Assembly (NCBI GenBank): GCA_910587835.1
Contig: CAJUNQ010000035.1
Location: forward strand, 1 to 12,893
Source of the DNA: an uncultured Oscillospiraceae bacterium
Lineage (GTDB): Bacteria > Bacillota > Clostridia > Oscillospirales > Acutalibacteraceae
DNA: 12,893 nucleotides
Reading direction: 5' to 3'
How positions within the stretch are numbered: the first letter of the stretch is position 1; the number at the start of each line of letters is the position of its first letter. The notes under the pieces are model-generated. The model was given only the letters and a program-made list of their open reading frames with translations. It searched no databases and was not told where the DNA came from. Below, piece after piece: positions 6,575 through 12,893 of this stretch. Made by a program: the position numbers and the translations under genes.

Positions 6575-6922
6575 GTGAAACAACCGAGCAATACGAAGAT
6601 TTGCAGGACTGCGCTCTACATGAGGTTGAGCCGTGACGATGAGCTGCAAGGCGAAAGCGGCAGTATTCAGACCCAAGGCATGATGCTGCGGCAGTACGCC
6701 CAAGAGCATGGGTTGACCGCCATTGACGAGTATGTGGAGCTTAGACACTCTTACGCCGTAGCCGCGCTGCAAAGCGGAGATAATATGAAGACCATTCAGG
6801 AGAATCTGGGGCATCATACCGCAGCCTTTACTCTGGACGTTTATGGCCATGTGACCGAGAAAATGAAACGTGACAGCGCTGACCGAATGCAAAAATGCAT
6901 TGATATTCTGCGAGAGAAATGA
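6575..6922 (+). pseudogene. in-frame chimera: serine recombinase N-terminus joined to tyrosine integrase C-terminus
   Basis: The 115-residue frame opens with a GTG behind AGGAGG. Residues 12-54 match the start of large serine recombinases of the TnpX type: ALYMRLSRDDE with the catalytic serine at 19, GESGSIQTQ at 26-34, and EYV at 52-54, where DDG-x-SGT should follow. Instead, from residue 55 the sequence is the C-terminal catalytic piece of a tyrosine integrase: ELRHSYA (Arg57), LGHH (78-81) and the nucleophile region DVYGHV (Tyr90). Neither half is a complete enzyme: the serine part lacks its arginines and DNA-binding region, and the tyrosine part lacks the first catalytic arginine and the core-binding domain. 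The join falls near nt 6736 and looks like a deletion between two recombinase genes. It ends 84 nt before the tRNA fragment, the usual place for such an integrase. Confidence 0.85.
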
Positions 6923-6971
6923 AACCTGGTAAGGGAAAAATAAGGGAAACTCTTTCTTCTGAACATGAAAG

Positions 6972-7006
6972 AACCCTGGAAACACTAGGGATTCCAGGGT
7001 TTTCTT
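6972..7006. terminator. bidirectional terminator between integrase remnant and tRNA fragment
   Basis: A perfect 10-bp stem (6972-6981 with 6992-7001) and a 10-nt loop lead into ttcttt on the plus strand and ttcttt on the minus strand. It could serve the integrase remnant on one strand and the tRNA on the other. Confidence 0.65.
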
Positions 7007-7052
7007 TGGTTGCGGGGATAGGATTTGAACCTATGACCTTCGGGTTATGAGC
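7007..7052 (-). other. 3' fragment of an initiator tRNA-Met (attachment-site-like)
   Basis: Read on the minus strand, these 46 nt are an anticodon loop ctCATaa with the CCCG 3' side of its stem, a variable loop, a perfect T arm (ATAGG/CCTAT around TTCAAAT), the acceptor 3' strand CCCCGCA, A and the encoded CCA. The CCCG next to CATAA is typical of initiator tRNA. The expected 5' half (acceptor, D arm, CGGG) is absent: upstream sequence does not pair. Such 3' tRNA pieces mark att sites of integrated elements. Confidence 0.85.
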
Positions 7053-7310
7053 TGTGGTGAGCCGATTTTTCCGGCGCTTTCTAAGTGTTTCCAGGCCTTT
7101 TTGCCCCATTTTCCAGTCAAAACCCGAAGGTCTAGACCTATCCAGTCCACTGAGTTTTTTCGATTCTGGGTCAGGTTATGGGTCAGATGAAAGCAAATCA
7201 GGCCCAGTTGAACAAGAAGAGAAGAACTCAAAAATTGCGCCGCTTAACTAAAGAAAGCAATCCTTCCATCCACGCCCATCTTGGCTGAGAGTAACTCCTT
7301 TGAAAACCGC
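7053..7310. other. scar and spacer without a supported gene
   Basis: Between the tRNA fragment and the promoter of the two-component operon I see no gene. A 12-mer agtgtttccagg (7084-7095) is the inverted copy of 6975-6986, and gggtcag is repeated near 7167-7185. A 65-codon frame on the plus strand (7054-7251) crosses the att-like copy and has no protein-like features. Confidence 0.5.
7121..7143 (+). repeat. degenerate inverted copy of the tRNA fragment
   Basis: The 12-mer aacccgaaggtc at 7121-7132 is identical to the variable-loop region of the tRNA fragment but lies on the opposite strand (the fragment has it at 7046-7035). With upstream bases the match is 15 of 16. A further acctatcc (7136-7143) echoes the T arm, with the middle missing. 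Confidence 0.5.
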
Positions 7311-7339
7311 TTGCCTTCCTGTGCGAATTATGGTAAAAT
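7311..7339 (+). promoter_or_regulatory. promoter of the two-component operon
   Basis: TTGCCT (7311-7316), a 17-nt spacer and TAAAAT (7334-7339) give a sigma-A-type promoter whose transcript would start near 7346. A strong AGGAGG follows at 7390-7395, but no start codon stands at the right distance from it. Confidence 0.6.
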
Positions 7340-7481
7340 TACATCAAACATATCATGCCTGATAGGATTCAGCGACACGAAAGAGAAACAGGAGGAACAA
7401 GTAACCGCAAGCCAAAAAATGCGTGGATGCGAGATGTTATCACGCGGTATTACGGTGCTTTGCCGGCTACGCGAGAGAAAA

Positions 7482-8177
7482 ATGGTTTTTGTTGCGGTTT
7501 GTGATGATGAGGCAGGTGAAGCGGAGACGTTGAGAGGTTATGCCGCCGCATGGGCTCAAGAGAGCGGCAGGGCCTGTAAAGTCGATGCTTTCCCCAGCGC
7601 GGAGGCGCTTTGGTTTGCTTATGAGGGCGGTAGTTACGACATCCTCTTGTTGGACGTGGAAATGGGCGGCATCTCCGGCATTGAGCTGGCCCGACGCTTG
7701 AGAGCTTCCGGGAGCAGGGCGGAGATAATATTTATCACCTCACATTTCGAGTTCTCCGGCGAGGGCTACGAGGTGGATGCCCTGCATTATTTGGTGAAGC
7801 CTGTGACGCGGGAAAAGCTGTTCCAGGTGCTGGAAAAGGCCGCTAGACAGTTGGCGGCAGAGCCGCCCTCGGTAATCATTTCCTGTAGGGGAGAGACCGT
7901 GAAGCTCTACGAGCAGGATATATTGTACGTTGAGTCTTTCCGGCACGATATCGTTATCCATACCCATGAAGGGGAGTACAGGCTCAAGGAGAATATCTCC
8001 AGCTTTGAGGAGCGGCTGAGCGCTGCCTTTTACCGGGTGCACCGTTCGTACCTTGTGTCTCTGCGGGCTGTGGTGCGTATAAACAGGAGCACAGTCACCC
8101 TGGAGGACGGTACGGAGATACCGTTAGCGCGGGGAAAGTATGACGATGTGAACCGAGCGTTCATTGAGCAAAACTGA
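7482..8177 (+). CDS. LytTR-family response regulator
   Basis: This 231-residue transcription regulator is the receiver partner of the kinase encoded next. The receiver domain (1-120) has acidic residues D8/D9, the phospho-acceptor D58 in YDILLLDVEM, T86 in FITS and K106 in LVKPV. The LytTR DNA-binding domain (about 130-231) shows the family's YVESFRHDIVIHT, FYRVHRSYLVSL and IPLARGKY. I choose the ATG at 7482 because the receiver fold begins there. The frame stays open upstream, with in-frame ATGs at 7419 and 7434, and none of the three has a strong ribosome site, so the start is uncertain. The kinase gene begins 9 nt after its stop codon. Likely targets are the direct repeats at 8855-8890 before the ABC genes. 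Confidence 0.9.
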   Translation: MVFVAVCDDEAGEAETLRGYAAAWAQESGRACKVDAFPSAEALWFAYEGGSYDILLLDVEMGGISGIELARRLRASGSRAEIIFITSHFEFSGEGYEVDALHYLVKPVTREKLFQVLEKAARQLAAEPPSVIISCRGETVKLYEQDILYVESFRHDIVIHTHEGEYRLKENISSFEERLSAAFYRVHRSYLVSLRAVVRINRSTVTLEDGTEIPLARGKYDDVNRAFIEQN

Positions 8178-8186
8178 GAGGGCTTT

Positions 8187-8855
8187 ATGAGGAAGCGGAC
8201 TTATTTAAGACTGGCAGAACAGCAGGAGGAGCAGGCTCGCCGCCACCTGGAAGAGGTGCGCGAGATATATAAAGAGATGCGTGGGTATAAGCACGACTTC
8301 CATCACCACCTGCAGACCCTAAAAGTCCAGATGGAGGCCGGGGAGACAGACCGGGCCCTGGAGTATATACGCCAGCTGGACAGGGAACTGCAGAACGTGG
8401 ATGTGCTCATGAAAACCGGCAACCTGACCGTTGACGCCATCCTCTCACCAAAGCTCTCCCGGGCCAGGGCGGAGGATATCGCCGTGGAGGTAAAGGCCCA
8501 TGTGCCTGGAGAACTGCTGTTGACCGGCGTGGAGCTGAGCATTGTCCTGGGAAACCTGCTGGACAATGCCATAGAGGCCTGCCGGGAGGCGGTGGGGGAG
8601 AGATATATCCGCATTTTTCTTGGGCTCAAGGGGAACATGCTGTATTTCCATATGCTCAACTCCGCCGGGCCGAAGAAGAGCAAGCTAGGATCTTTGTTCT
8701 CTACTGGTAAGGCTGGCGCCCATGGATTCGGACTGTACAGGGCTCAGGCCATCCTGAAGGAGCACGGAGGCTGGTGCAAGTTCAATAGCGAGGAAGGTGC
8801 TTTCACCTCGGAGTTTTTGGTTCCCGGCACTGTGGCCGTTTCAGAAAGTAAATGA
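8187..8855 (+). CDS. short GHKL-type histidine kinase lacking a sensor domain
   Basis: This 222-residue protein has the catalytic half of an AgrC/NatK-like kinase. Residues 8-32 can form a coiled coil. The phospho-accepting histidine is in GYKHDFHHHL (His36). The N box is LGNLLDNAIEAC (121-132) and the G box HGFGLY (179-184). Family members usually have 400 or more residues with about six membrane segments in front; none exist here, and the preceding gene ends only 9 nt before the ATG. It is either a naturally soluble kinase that gets its signal from another protein or an N-terminally shortened one; the clean spacing favours the first. It should phosphorylate the LytTR regulator. The stop overlaps an ATG (TGATG) that opens a 30-codon frame. 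Confidence 0.88.
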   Translation: MRKRTYLRLAEQQEEQARRHLEEVREIYKEMRGYKHDFHHHLQTLKVQMEAGETDRALEYIRQLDRELQNVDVLMKTGNLTVDAILSPKLSRARAEDIAVEVKAHVPGELLLTGVELSIVLGNLLDNAIEACREAVGERYIRIFLGLKGNMLYFHMLNSAGPKKSKLGSLFSTGKAGAHGFGLYRAQAILKEHGGWCKFNSEEGAFTSEFLVPGTVAVSESK

Positions 8856-8890
8856 TGCAATTCGTGTACCGACATATGCAGTTGGTGCAC
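8855..8890 (+). promoter_or_regulatory. direct repeats resembling a LytTR operator
   Basis: Two 15-nt copies (8855-8869 and 8876-8890) agree at 12 of 15 positions and start 21 bp apart, two helical turns. Their cores gcaattcgt and gcagttggt fit 7 and 8 of 9 positions of the LytTR repeat consensus as I know it. The second ends 4 bp before a -35 box. Confidence 0.6.
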
Positions 8891-8947
8891 GATTTTGCTT
8901 TTTTTGCGGAGATTATGCTATTATTATGGCAGAAGGAACAAGCATAA
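8855..8947 (+). CDS. possible 30-residue peptide (doubtful)
   Basis: An ATG sharing its A with the kinase stop (TGATG) opens a 30-codon frame that closes 17 nt before the ABC gene. The peptide begins with two similar heptads, MQFVYRH and MQLVHDF, followed by FAFFAEIMLLLW and a charged end. It could be a coupled signal peptide exported by the ABC pair. However, there is no clear ribosome site and the same bases make a good operator and promoter, so it may be coincidence. Confidence 0.25.
   Translation: MQFVYRHMQLVHDFAFFAEIMLLLWQKEQA
8895..8924 (+). promoter_or_regulatory. promoter of the ABC exporter genes
   Basis: TTGCTT (8895-8900), an 18-nt spacer and TATTAT (8919-8924) lie directly after the putative operator and 41 nt before the first ABC start codon. 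The weak boxes fit a promoter that needs an activator. Confidence 0.55.
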
Positions 8948-8964
8948 CGAAGGGAGCGAAAGCA

Positions 8965-10815
8965 ATGAAGAAGGCAAAGAATACGCCTTACCGTTCTGCC
9001 GGAAGCAACGTCCTCTGGAGTTTTAGGGGTATGCTGCGAGATGCGCCGCTTTCATTTTGGCTGATGGCTCTGGGTGTGCCGGTGGCGGTGTTTTTGGCTT
9101 GGGCAGAGATACGGCTGCCCGCGCTGGTGGTAGCTGAGGTAGCCGGGAGACAGACGCTCTCCCATGCCTGCCTGGCGGTGGGCATCCTGCTGGCGCTCAT
9201 GGCGCTGGCAGCAGCGGCGCAGAAGGCGCTTAGGGGCGTCTCCGATGTGTACCTGACCCGATACCGTTATCAAAGGGGAGTGGAGCTACGGCACAAGTCC
9301 ATGCGCTGCTTTTACCAGACCTACGAGCGGAAACAGACACGGGATCTGTACAGCAGGGCTATCTTGAGCACCTGGAAGTGGGGCGGCAAAATGCCGATCT
9401 CCGACATGCCACGGGAGAGCCTGGAGCTGGTGAAAAGCATACTATGCTACAGCCTGTTCGGGACCATGATATCCTTCGCCAGCCCATGGCTGGTGCTCCT
9501 GCTGACAGCGGCTCCGGCGGTAAACTGGCTTTGCGCCCGGGCTTATCGGAAGTACGAGTATGCCACCAGAGGTGAGCGCACGGATATAGACCGCCGCCTG
9601 CATTATGTTGCGGAGCGCGGGGCGGATTTCTCTGCGGCGAAGGACATACGCATCTACGGGATGGCAGGCTGGCTCAAGGAGGTCTATCGTGGTCTGTGCC
9701 GTCAGGATCTCCGGTGGGAGCGGCGGCTGAGTATGCGGCAGCTCCTGTCCAAGCTGGCGGACCTGGGAATCATTCTGCTCCGTGACGGGGCGGCCTATGG
9801 GGTGCTTATCGCCATGTTCCTGCGCGAGGAACTGACGGTGGACCAGTTCGTGCTGTACTTCGGAGCCATCTCGAGCTTTGCTGTCTATGTGGGCAATATC
9901 ATGAACGCCTGGAACGAGATGCACACTGCCAGCCTGAAGGTATGCGATTACCGGGAGTATATGGATATGCCCGACCAGGAAGGGCCGGGCGCAGCCAGGC
10001 TGGAGGAGCACCTGGGCCGGGCCCCGGAGATCACCTTTGACCGTGTATGCTTCCGCTATGACGGCGCGGAGCATGACGCCTTGCATGAACTCAGCTTCAC
10101 CATGCATGCCGGGGAGCGGCTGGCTCTGGTGGGCATGAACGGCGCGGGAAAGACTACGCTGGTAAAGCTGCTGTGCGGACTGTATCTACCCACCTCCGGG
10201 GAGATACGCATCAACGGCGTGCCGCTGGCCGATTTCAAGCGAGCGGAGCTGTACAGGCTGTTCTCGCCGGTGTTCCAGGATATAAAAACGGCGTTTTTCT
10301 CCCTGTATGAGACTGTGACAGGCCAACTGGGCGGCAAGGCTGATGAGGCACGGGCGGAGGATTGTCTGCGCCGGGCGGGTCTTGGAAACAAGCTGGATTC
10401 CCTGCCGGAGGGCATACACACCAAGCTGGACAAGCAGGTGAATAAGGGTGGCATCGAGCTATCCGGCGGCGAGGCCCAGAAGCTGATGATGGCCCGGGCT
10501 CTCTATAAGGACGCGCCTATGCTGGTGCTGGACGAGCCCACTGCCGCGCTGGACCCTATCGCGGAGAATGAGATATACCTGCAATATCAGGAGATGACCC
10601 AGGGCAAGACTTCCTTGTTCATCTCCCACCGGCTGGCGTCCACCCAGTTCTGCGACCGCATCCTGTTCCTGGCGGGCGGACAGATCGCAGCCCAGGGGAC
10701 CCATGCCCAGCTGCTGGCCCAGGGCGGCGAGTACGCGCGCCTTTACGAGATGCAGAGCTGCTGGTACAGGGACGACTATAACGGTAATTACAGCGAAGGA
10801 GGAGAGGAAATATGA
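8965..10815 (+). CDS. ABC exporter half-transporter 1 (membrane and ATPase domains fused)
   Basis: This 616-residue protein has an N-terminal membrane domain with about six segments (roughly 28-46, 66-86, 155-172, 174-192, 264-286 and 294-312) and a C-terminal ATPase domain. The ATPase has Walker A GMNGAGKTT (390-398), Q-loop Gln438, signature LSGGE (499-503), Walker B MLVLDEP (519-525) with Glu524, and His555 in SHRL. All catalytic residues are present. The ATG at 8965 has AGGGAG 8 nt upstream; the frame is open further up to 8797 inside the kinase gene but without support. It overlaps the next gene by ATGA, suggesting equal production of a heterodimer. The substrate is unknown; lipid, drug or peptide export is possible. 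Expression probably depends on the LytTR system. Confidence 0.92.
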   Translation: MKKAKNTPYRSAGSNVLWSFRGMLRDAPLSFWLMALGVPVAVFLAWAEIRLPALVVAEVAGRQTLSHACLAVGILLALMALAAAAQKALRGVSDVYLTRYRYQRGVELRHKSMRCFYQTYERKQTRDLYSRAILSTWKWGGKMPISDMPRESLELVKSILCYSLFGTMISFASPWLVLLLTAAPAVNWLCARAYRKYEYATRGERTDIDRRLHYVAERGADFSAAKDIRIYGMAGWLKEVYRGLCRQDLRWERRLSMRQLLSKLADLGIILLRDGAAYGVLIAMFLREELTVDQFVLYFGAISSFAVYVGNIMNAWNEMHTASLKVCDYREYMDMPDQEGPGAARLEEHLGRAPEITFDRVCFRYDGAEHDALHELSFTMHAGERLALVGMNGAGKTTLVKLLCGLYLPTSGEIRINGVPLADFKRAELYRLFSPVFQDIKTAFFSLYETVTGQLGGKADEARAEDCLRRAGLGNKLDSLPEGIHTKLDKQVNKGGIELSGGEAQKLMMARALYKDAPMLVLDEPTAALDPIAENEIYLQYQEMTQGKTSLFISHRLASTQFCDRILFLAGGQIAAQGTHAQLLAQGGEYARLYEMQSCWYRDDYNGNYSEGGEEI

Positions 10816-12632
10816 AGCTGCGGGAGCATATGCAAATAGAGCGGCGCACTGTGAAGCACCTGTTTTCCCTGAGTAAAAGGTGTTGCCTCAGCACAGCGGC
10901 AGGCAGCGTGGTAACGTCGCTTATGCCCTATGTGCCTATATATTTCTCGGCCAGGCTGATAGACGCTCTGGCTGCCGGGGAAGGGATAGAGGTGCTGGCA
11001 CTATATGCCTCGCTGACCGTGGGGCTGGTGGCGCTGCTGAGCCTGCTGAACAGCTGGATAACGGTCCAGTATGAGCTTGGGAGCAAGGAGCAGGACCGGG
11101 GGCTTAACTGGGTGTATGCGGAAAAGGCCATGGGCATGTCTTATGCCTCCATAGAGGACCGGGAAGTGAGTCTTTTGCGGGAGCGCATCAAGTATGAAAC
11201 CCAGACCGGGTTCAATGAATACTGCCTGATATACTATTCCAGGCTATTGGTGGGATATGTGGTGCAGATGGCGGCCTCGGTGTCACTGAGCATTTCCTTT
11301 TTCACCCTAAGCACCATACCCCTGTGGCAAAAGCTGGCATTTGTAGGGGTAGTGATAGCAACGGTACTTGTGAACATACTGCTCACAAGTAAAAGGAGTA
11401 AGACGATCAACGCGTTTTATTCAAAATGCGTGGACCTGAACCTGATAGACGAGAAATTCTTCAGCTATGTGGACGATTACCGCAGCGGTAAGGATATCAG
11501 GCTCTACGGCCTGGCATGGTCCCTGGCTGAGTTTGACCTCGGGAAGCAGATGTCCATCTGGAGGCAGGAGGCCAAGATGGAGCTGAAATGCTTGGGACTG
11601 AAGCTGCTGGATACACTCGTGAACTACGGGCTGCAGTTGGGGGTGTACATCATCCTGATCGCGGCGGCCCTGGGCGGCGGGGTTTCGGTGGGGTCCATAG
11701 CCCGGTATGCTTCCTGCGTGCTGCTGCTGCTCACAGCTGCGGCGGGGGCGGCTACAGCCATACAGTCGCTGCTGGTGAATGACCAATACCTCAAGCGGTA
11801 TTTTGAGTATTTGGATATACCCAACCCCATGTACCAGGGGAGCCTGACCGTTGTCAAGAGGGATGACAATGAATACTATATTGAGTTCCGGGATGTATCT
11901 TTCCGCTACCCCAACACGGAGAATTATGCCCTGCGCCATGTAAACCTCAAATTCCGGGTAGGCGAAAAGTTGGCGGTGGTGGGAATGAACGGCAGTGGAA
12001 AGACAACCTTCATCAAACTGCTCTGCAGAATGTACGACCCCACGGAGGGCGAGATATGCCTAAACGGCGTTGACATCCGTAAATATGACTATGACGAATA
12101 TATGGCGCTGTTCTCCATCGTGTTCCAAGACTTCCAGTTGATGGCATTTTCACTGGGACAGAACGTGTCTGCCAGCGCGGCATATGACCGTACCCGGGCA
12201 GAGGAATGTTTGGAGCGGGCCGGATTTGACGGGCGGCTTTCGGATATGCCCAAGGGGCTGGACACGGTGCTCTATCAGCATTTTGACCGGGAGGGGGTAG
12301 AGATATCCGGCGGCGAGGCCCAGAAGGTGGCCCTGGCCCGGGCGCTGTACAAGGACGCGCCGTTTATTATTCTGGACGAGCCTACCGCCGCCCTGGATCC
12401 GGTCTCGGAGTATGAGGTGTACAGCAAATTTGACCAGATTGCGGGGGATAAGACAGCGGTCTACATCAGCCACCGGCTGGCCTCCTGCCGGTTCTGCAGT
12501 GAGATCCTCGTCTTTGACAGCGGGAACATCGTTCAGCGCGGGAGCCACGATGAACTGATGGCAGATGAAAGCGGCAAGTATCACGCGCTTTGGAACGCAC
12601 AGGCCCAGTATTACTCTCGCGAAGCCGGATAA
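10812..12632 (+). CDS. ABC exporter half-transporter 2 (membrane and ATPase domains fused)
   Basis: This 606-residue protein has the same layout as its upstream partner. Membrane segments lie at about 25-47, 61-85, 138-158, 175-192, 267-289 and 295-318. The ATPase domain has Walker A GMNGSGKTT (391-399), Gln439, signature ISGGE (498-502), Walker B ILDEP with Asp522 and Glu523, and His554. In many heterodimeric exporters one ATP site is degenerate; here both subunits keep the catalytic glutamate and switch histidine. Both also carry EAQK after SGG where GQRQR is usual, a shared subfamily mark. The ATG overlaps the preceding stop codon and has GGAGAGG before it. No clear terminator follows. No protease domain or leader-cleaving unit is present. 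Confidence 0.92.
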   Translation: MKLREHMQIERRTVKHLFSLSKRCCLSTAAGSVVTSLMPYVPIYFSARLIDALAAGEGIEVLALYASLTVGLVALLSLLNSWITVQYELGSKEQDRGLNWVYAEKAMGMSYASIEDREVSLLRERIKYETQTGFNEYCLIYYSRLLVGYVVQMAASVSLSISFFTLSTIPLWQKLAFVGVVIATVLVNILLTSKRSKTINAFYSKCVDLNLIDEKFFSYVDDYRSGKDIRLYGLAWSLAEFDLGKQMSIWRQEAKMELKCLGLKLLDTLVNYGLQLGVYIILIAAALGGGVSVGSIARYASCVLLLLTAAAGAATAIQSLLVNDQYLKRYFEYLDIPNPMYQGSLTVVKRDDNEYYIEFRDVSFRYPNTENYALRHVNLKFRVGEKLAVVGMNGSGKTTFIKLLCRMYDPTEGEICLNGVDIRKYDYDEYMALFSIVFQDFQLMAFSLGQNVSASAAYDRTRAEECLERAGFDGRLSDMPKGLDTVLYQHFDREGVEISGGEAQKVALARALYKDAPFIILDEPTAALDPVSEYEVYSKFDQIAGDKTAVYISHRLASCRFCSEILVFDSGNIVQRGSHDELMADESGKYHALWNAQAQYYSREAG

Positions 12633-12771
12633 TTTCCTGTCGCGCAGGTCGGTGCCGCTCTCCCTAGACGTATATTTTCGCGATGCTTTATGCTATGTTT
12701 TGGGGTTTAGTCAGAAGTTGGGAGAGACCCCAGTAATTATCAAGTGTTGATTTAGATAGTGTCTACATGAG
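12633..12771. other. spacer between the ABC operon and the insertion sequence
   Basis: No gene with support. A weak 6-bp stem (12701-12706 with 12727-12732) with a 20-nt loop and no T-run is the only candidate for a stop signal of the ABC operon. The end of the insertion sequence should lie near 12750-12760, but I cannot fix it without the other end. Confidence 0.45.
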
Positions 12772-12893
12772 TTAAGCACGAATAGCAGCCCAAATAGCGA
12801 TACAACGGACGTGTACCGCAGCGATAAAGGCATCAGAGGTCTTAGCATAACGAGTAGCAATACCTCTCCAACGTTTCAGGGAAAGGAAGCAGT
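12750..12893 (-). mobile_element. end of an IS5-family-like insertion sequence (partial)
   Basis: The transposase remnant plus a short non-coding tail indicate that an insertion sequence enters from the right edge. The left boundary is approximate: gatagtgtctac at 12755-12766 may be within the terminal repeat. Confidence 0.55.
12772..12893 (-). CDS. IS5-family-like transposase, C-terminal part (cut by window end)
   Basis: On the minus strand, 40 codons run from the window edge to a TAA at 12774-12772. They read CFLSLKRWRGIATRYAKTSD followed by AFIAAVHVRC and IAIWAAIRA. The KRWRGIATRYxKT stretch contains the final catalytic-region glutamate/arginine neighbourhood and C-terminus common to IS5-group DDE transposases, as I know them. 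Only the last 40 residues are in the window, so intactness and the exact subgroup cannot be judged. The transposase points leftward, and its end of the element lies in the spacer just before it. Confidence 0.75.
   Translation of the reverse strand, partial: CFLSLKRWRGIATRYAKTSDAFIAAVHVRCIAIWAAIRA

Noticed and set aside
7007..7052. A functional tRNA gene
   Set aside because: Only the 3' 46 nt are present; the acceptor 5' strand, D arm and 5' anticodon stem are missing.
7054..7251. 65-codon plus-strand frame after the tRNA fragment
   Set aside because: No ribosome site; it crosses the degenerate att-like repeat and has no protein-like pattern.
9442..10107. 221-codon minus-strand frame inside the first ABC gene
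   Set aside because: The composition is that of a GC-rich gene read backwards, with no start site or recognisable domain. The plus-strand ABC exporter is certain.
12701..12732. Terminator for the ABC operon
   Set aside because: Only six base pairs with a 20-nt loop and no T-run on the plus strand.
12683..12736. 17-codon frame after the second ABC gene as a possible exported peptide
   Set aside because: No ribosome site and no leader-core pattern; chance is sufficient.

Overview
The window looks like accessory DNA from a moderately GC-rich gut-type Clostridia (Bacillota). The main reasons are the family of the integrative-element genes (a DUF6017-type helix-turn-helix protein, MobC and Tn4451/Tn1549-like recombinase pieces), strong AGGAGG-type ribosome binding sites, and LytTR/GHKL two-component genes beside paired ABC exporters. 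This is an inference from gene content; no taxonomic search was possible.

Left block (about 200-4203, minus strand). One operon reads leftward from a good promoter at 4175-4203. The first gene encodes an XRE-type helix-turn-helix fused to a complete PurM (AIR synthase)-like domain. It is followed closely by two ABC-2 permeases and their ATPase, and ends at a hairpin terminator (201-232). In the PurM-like part several residues that bind metal and nucleotide in real PurM appear to be replaced. I read it as a pseudoenzyme ligand sensor controlling the exporter. This is the most novel-looking system in the window. Positions 1-200 carry no gene but hold three copies of a 12-mer, two of them within a long hairpin.

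Middle block (about 4204-7143, plus strand). This is a decayed integrative/mobilizable element. It has a non-coding leader with two hairpins and a terminator, a DUF6017 helix-turn-helix protein, a hairpin-rich candidate oriT, and mobC with no relaxase after it. A terminator, a 55-residue small gene and an in-frame chimera follow. The chimera joins the start of a large serine recombinase to the C-terminal end of a tyrosine integrase. The block ends at a 46-nt 3' fragment of an initiator tRNA (attachment-site-like, minus strand) with no 5' half next to it. A degenerate inverted echo of that fragment lies about 75 bp further on. At least one deletion and probably one inversion shaped this region.

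Right block (7311-12632, plus strand). A promoter drives a LytTR response regulator and a short GHKL histidine kinase that has no membrane sensor. Just after the kinase lie two direct repeats 21 bp apart that resemble a LytTR operator, then a promoter, then two full ABC exporter half-transporters overlapping by ATGA. The simplest reading is a two-component system switching on a heterodimeric exporter. A 30-codon frame coupled to the kinase stop codon overlaps the repeats and could be a peptide, but the operator reading is preferred.

Right edge. After a 139-bp spacer the window ends in the C-terminus of an IS5-family-like transposase on the minus strand.
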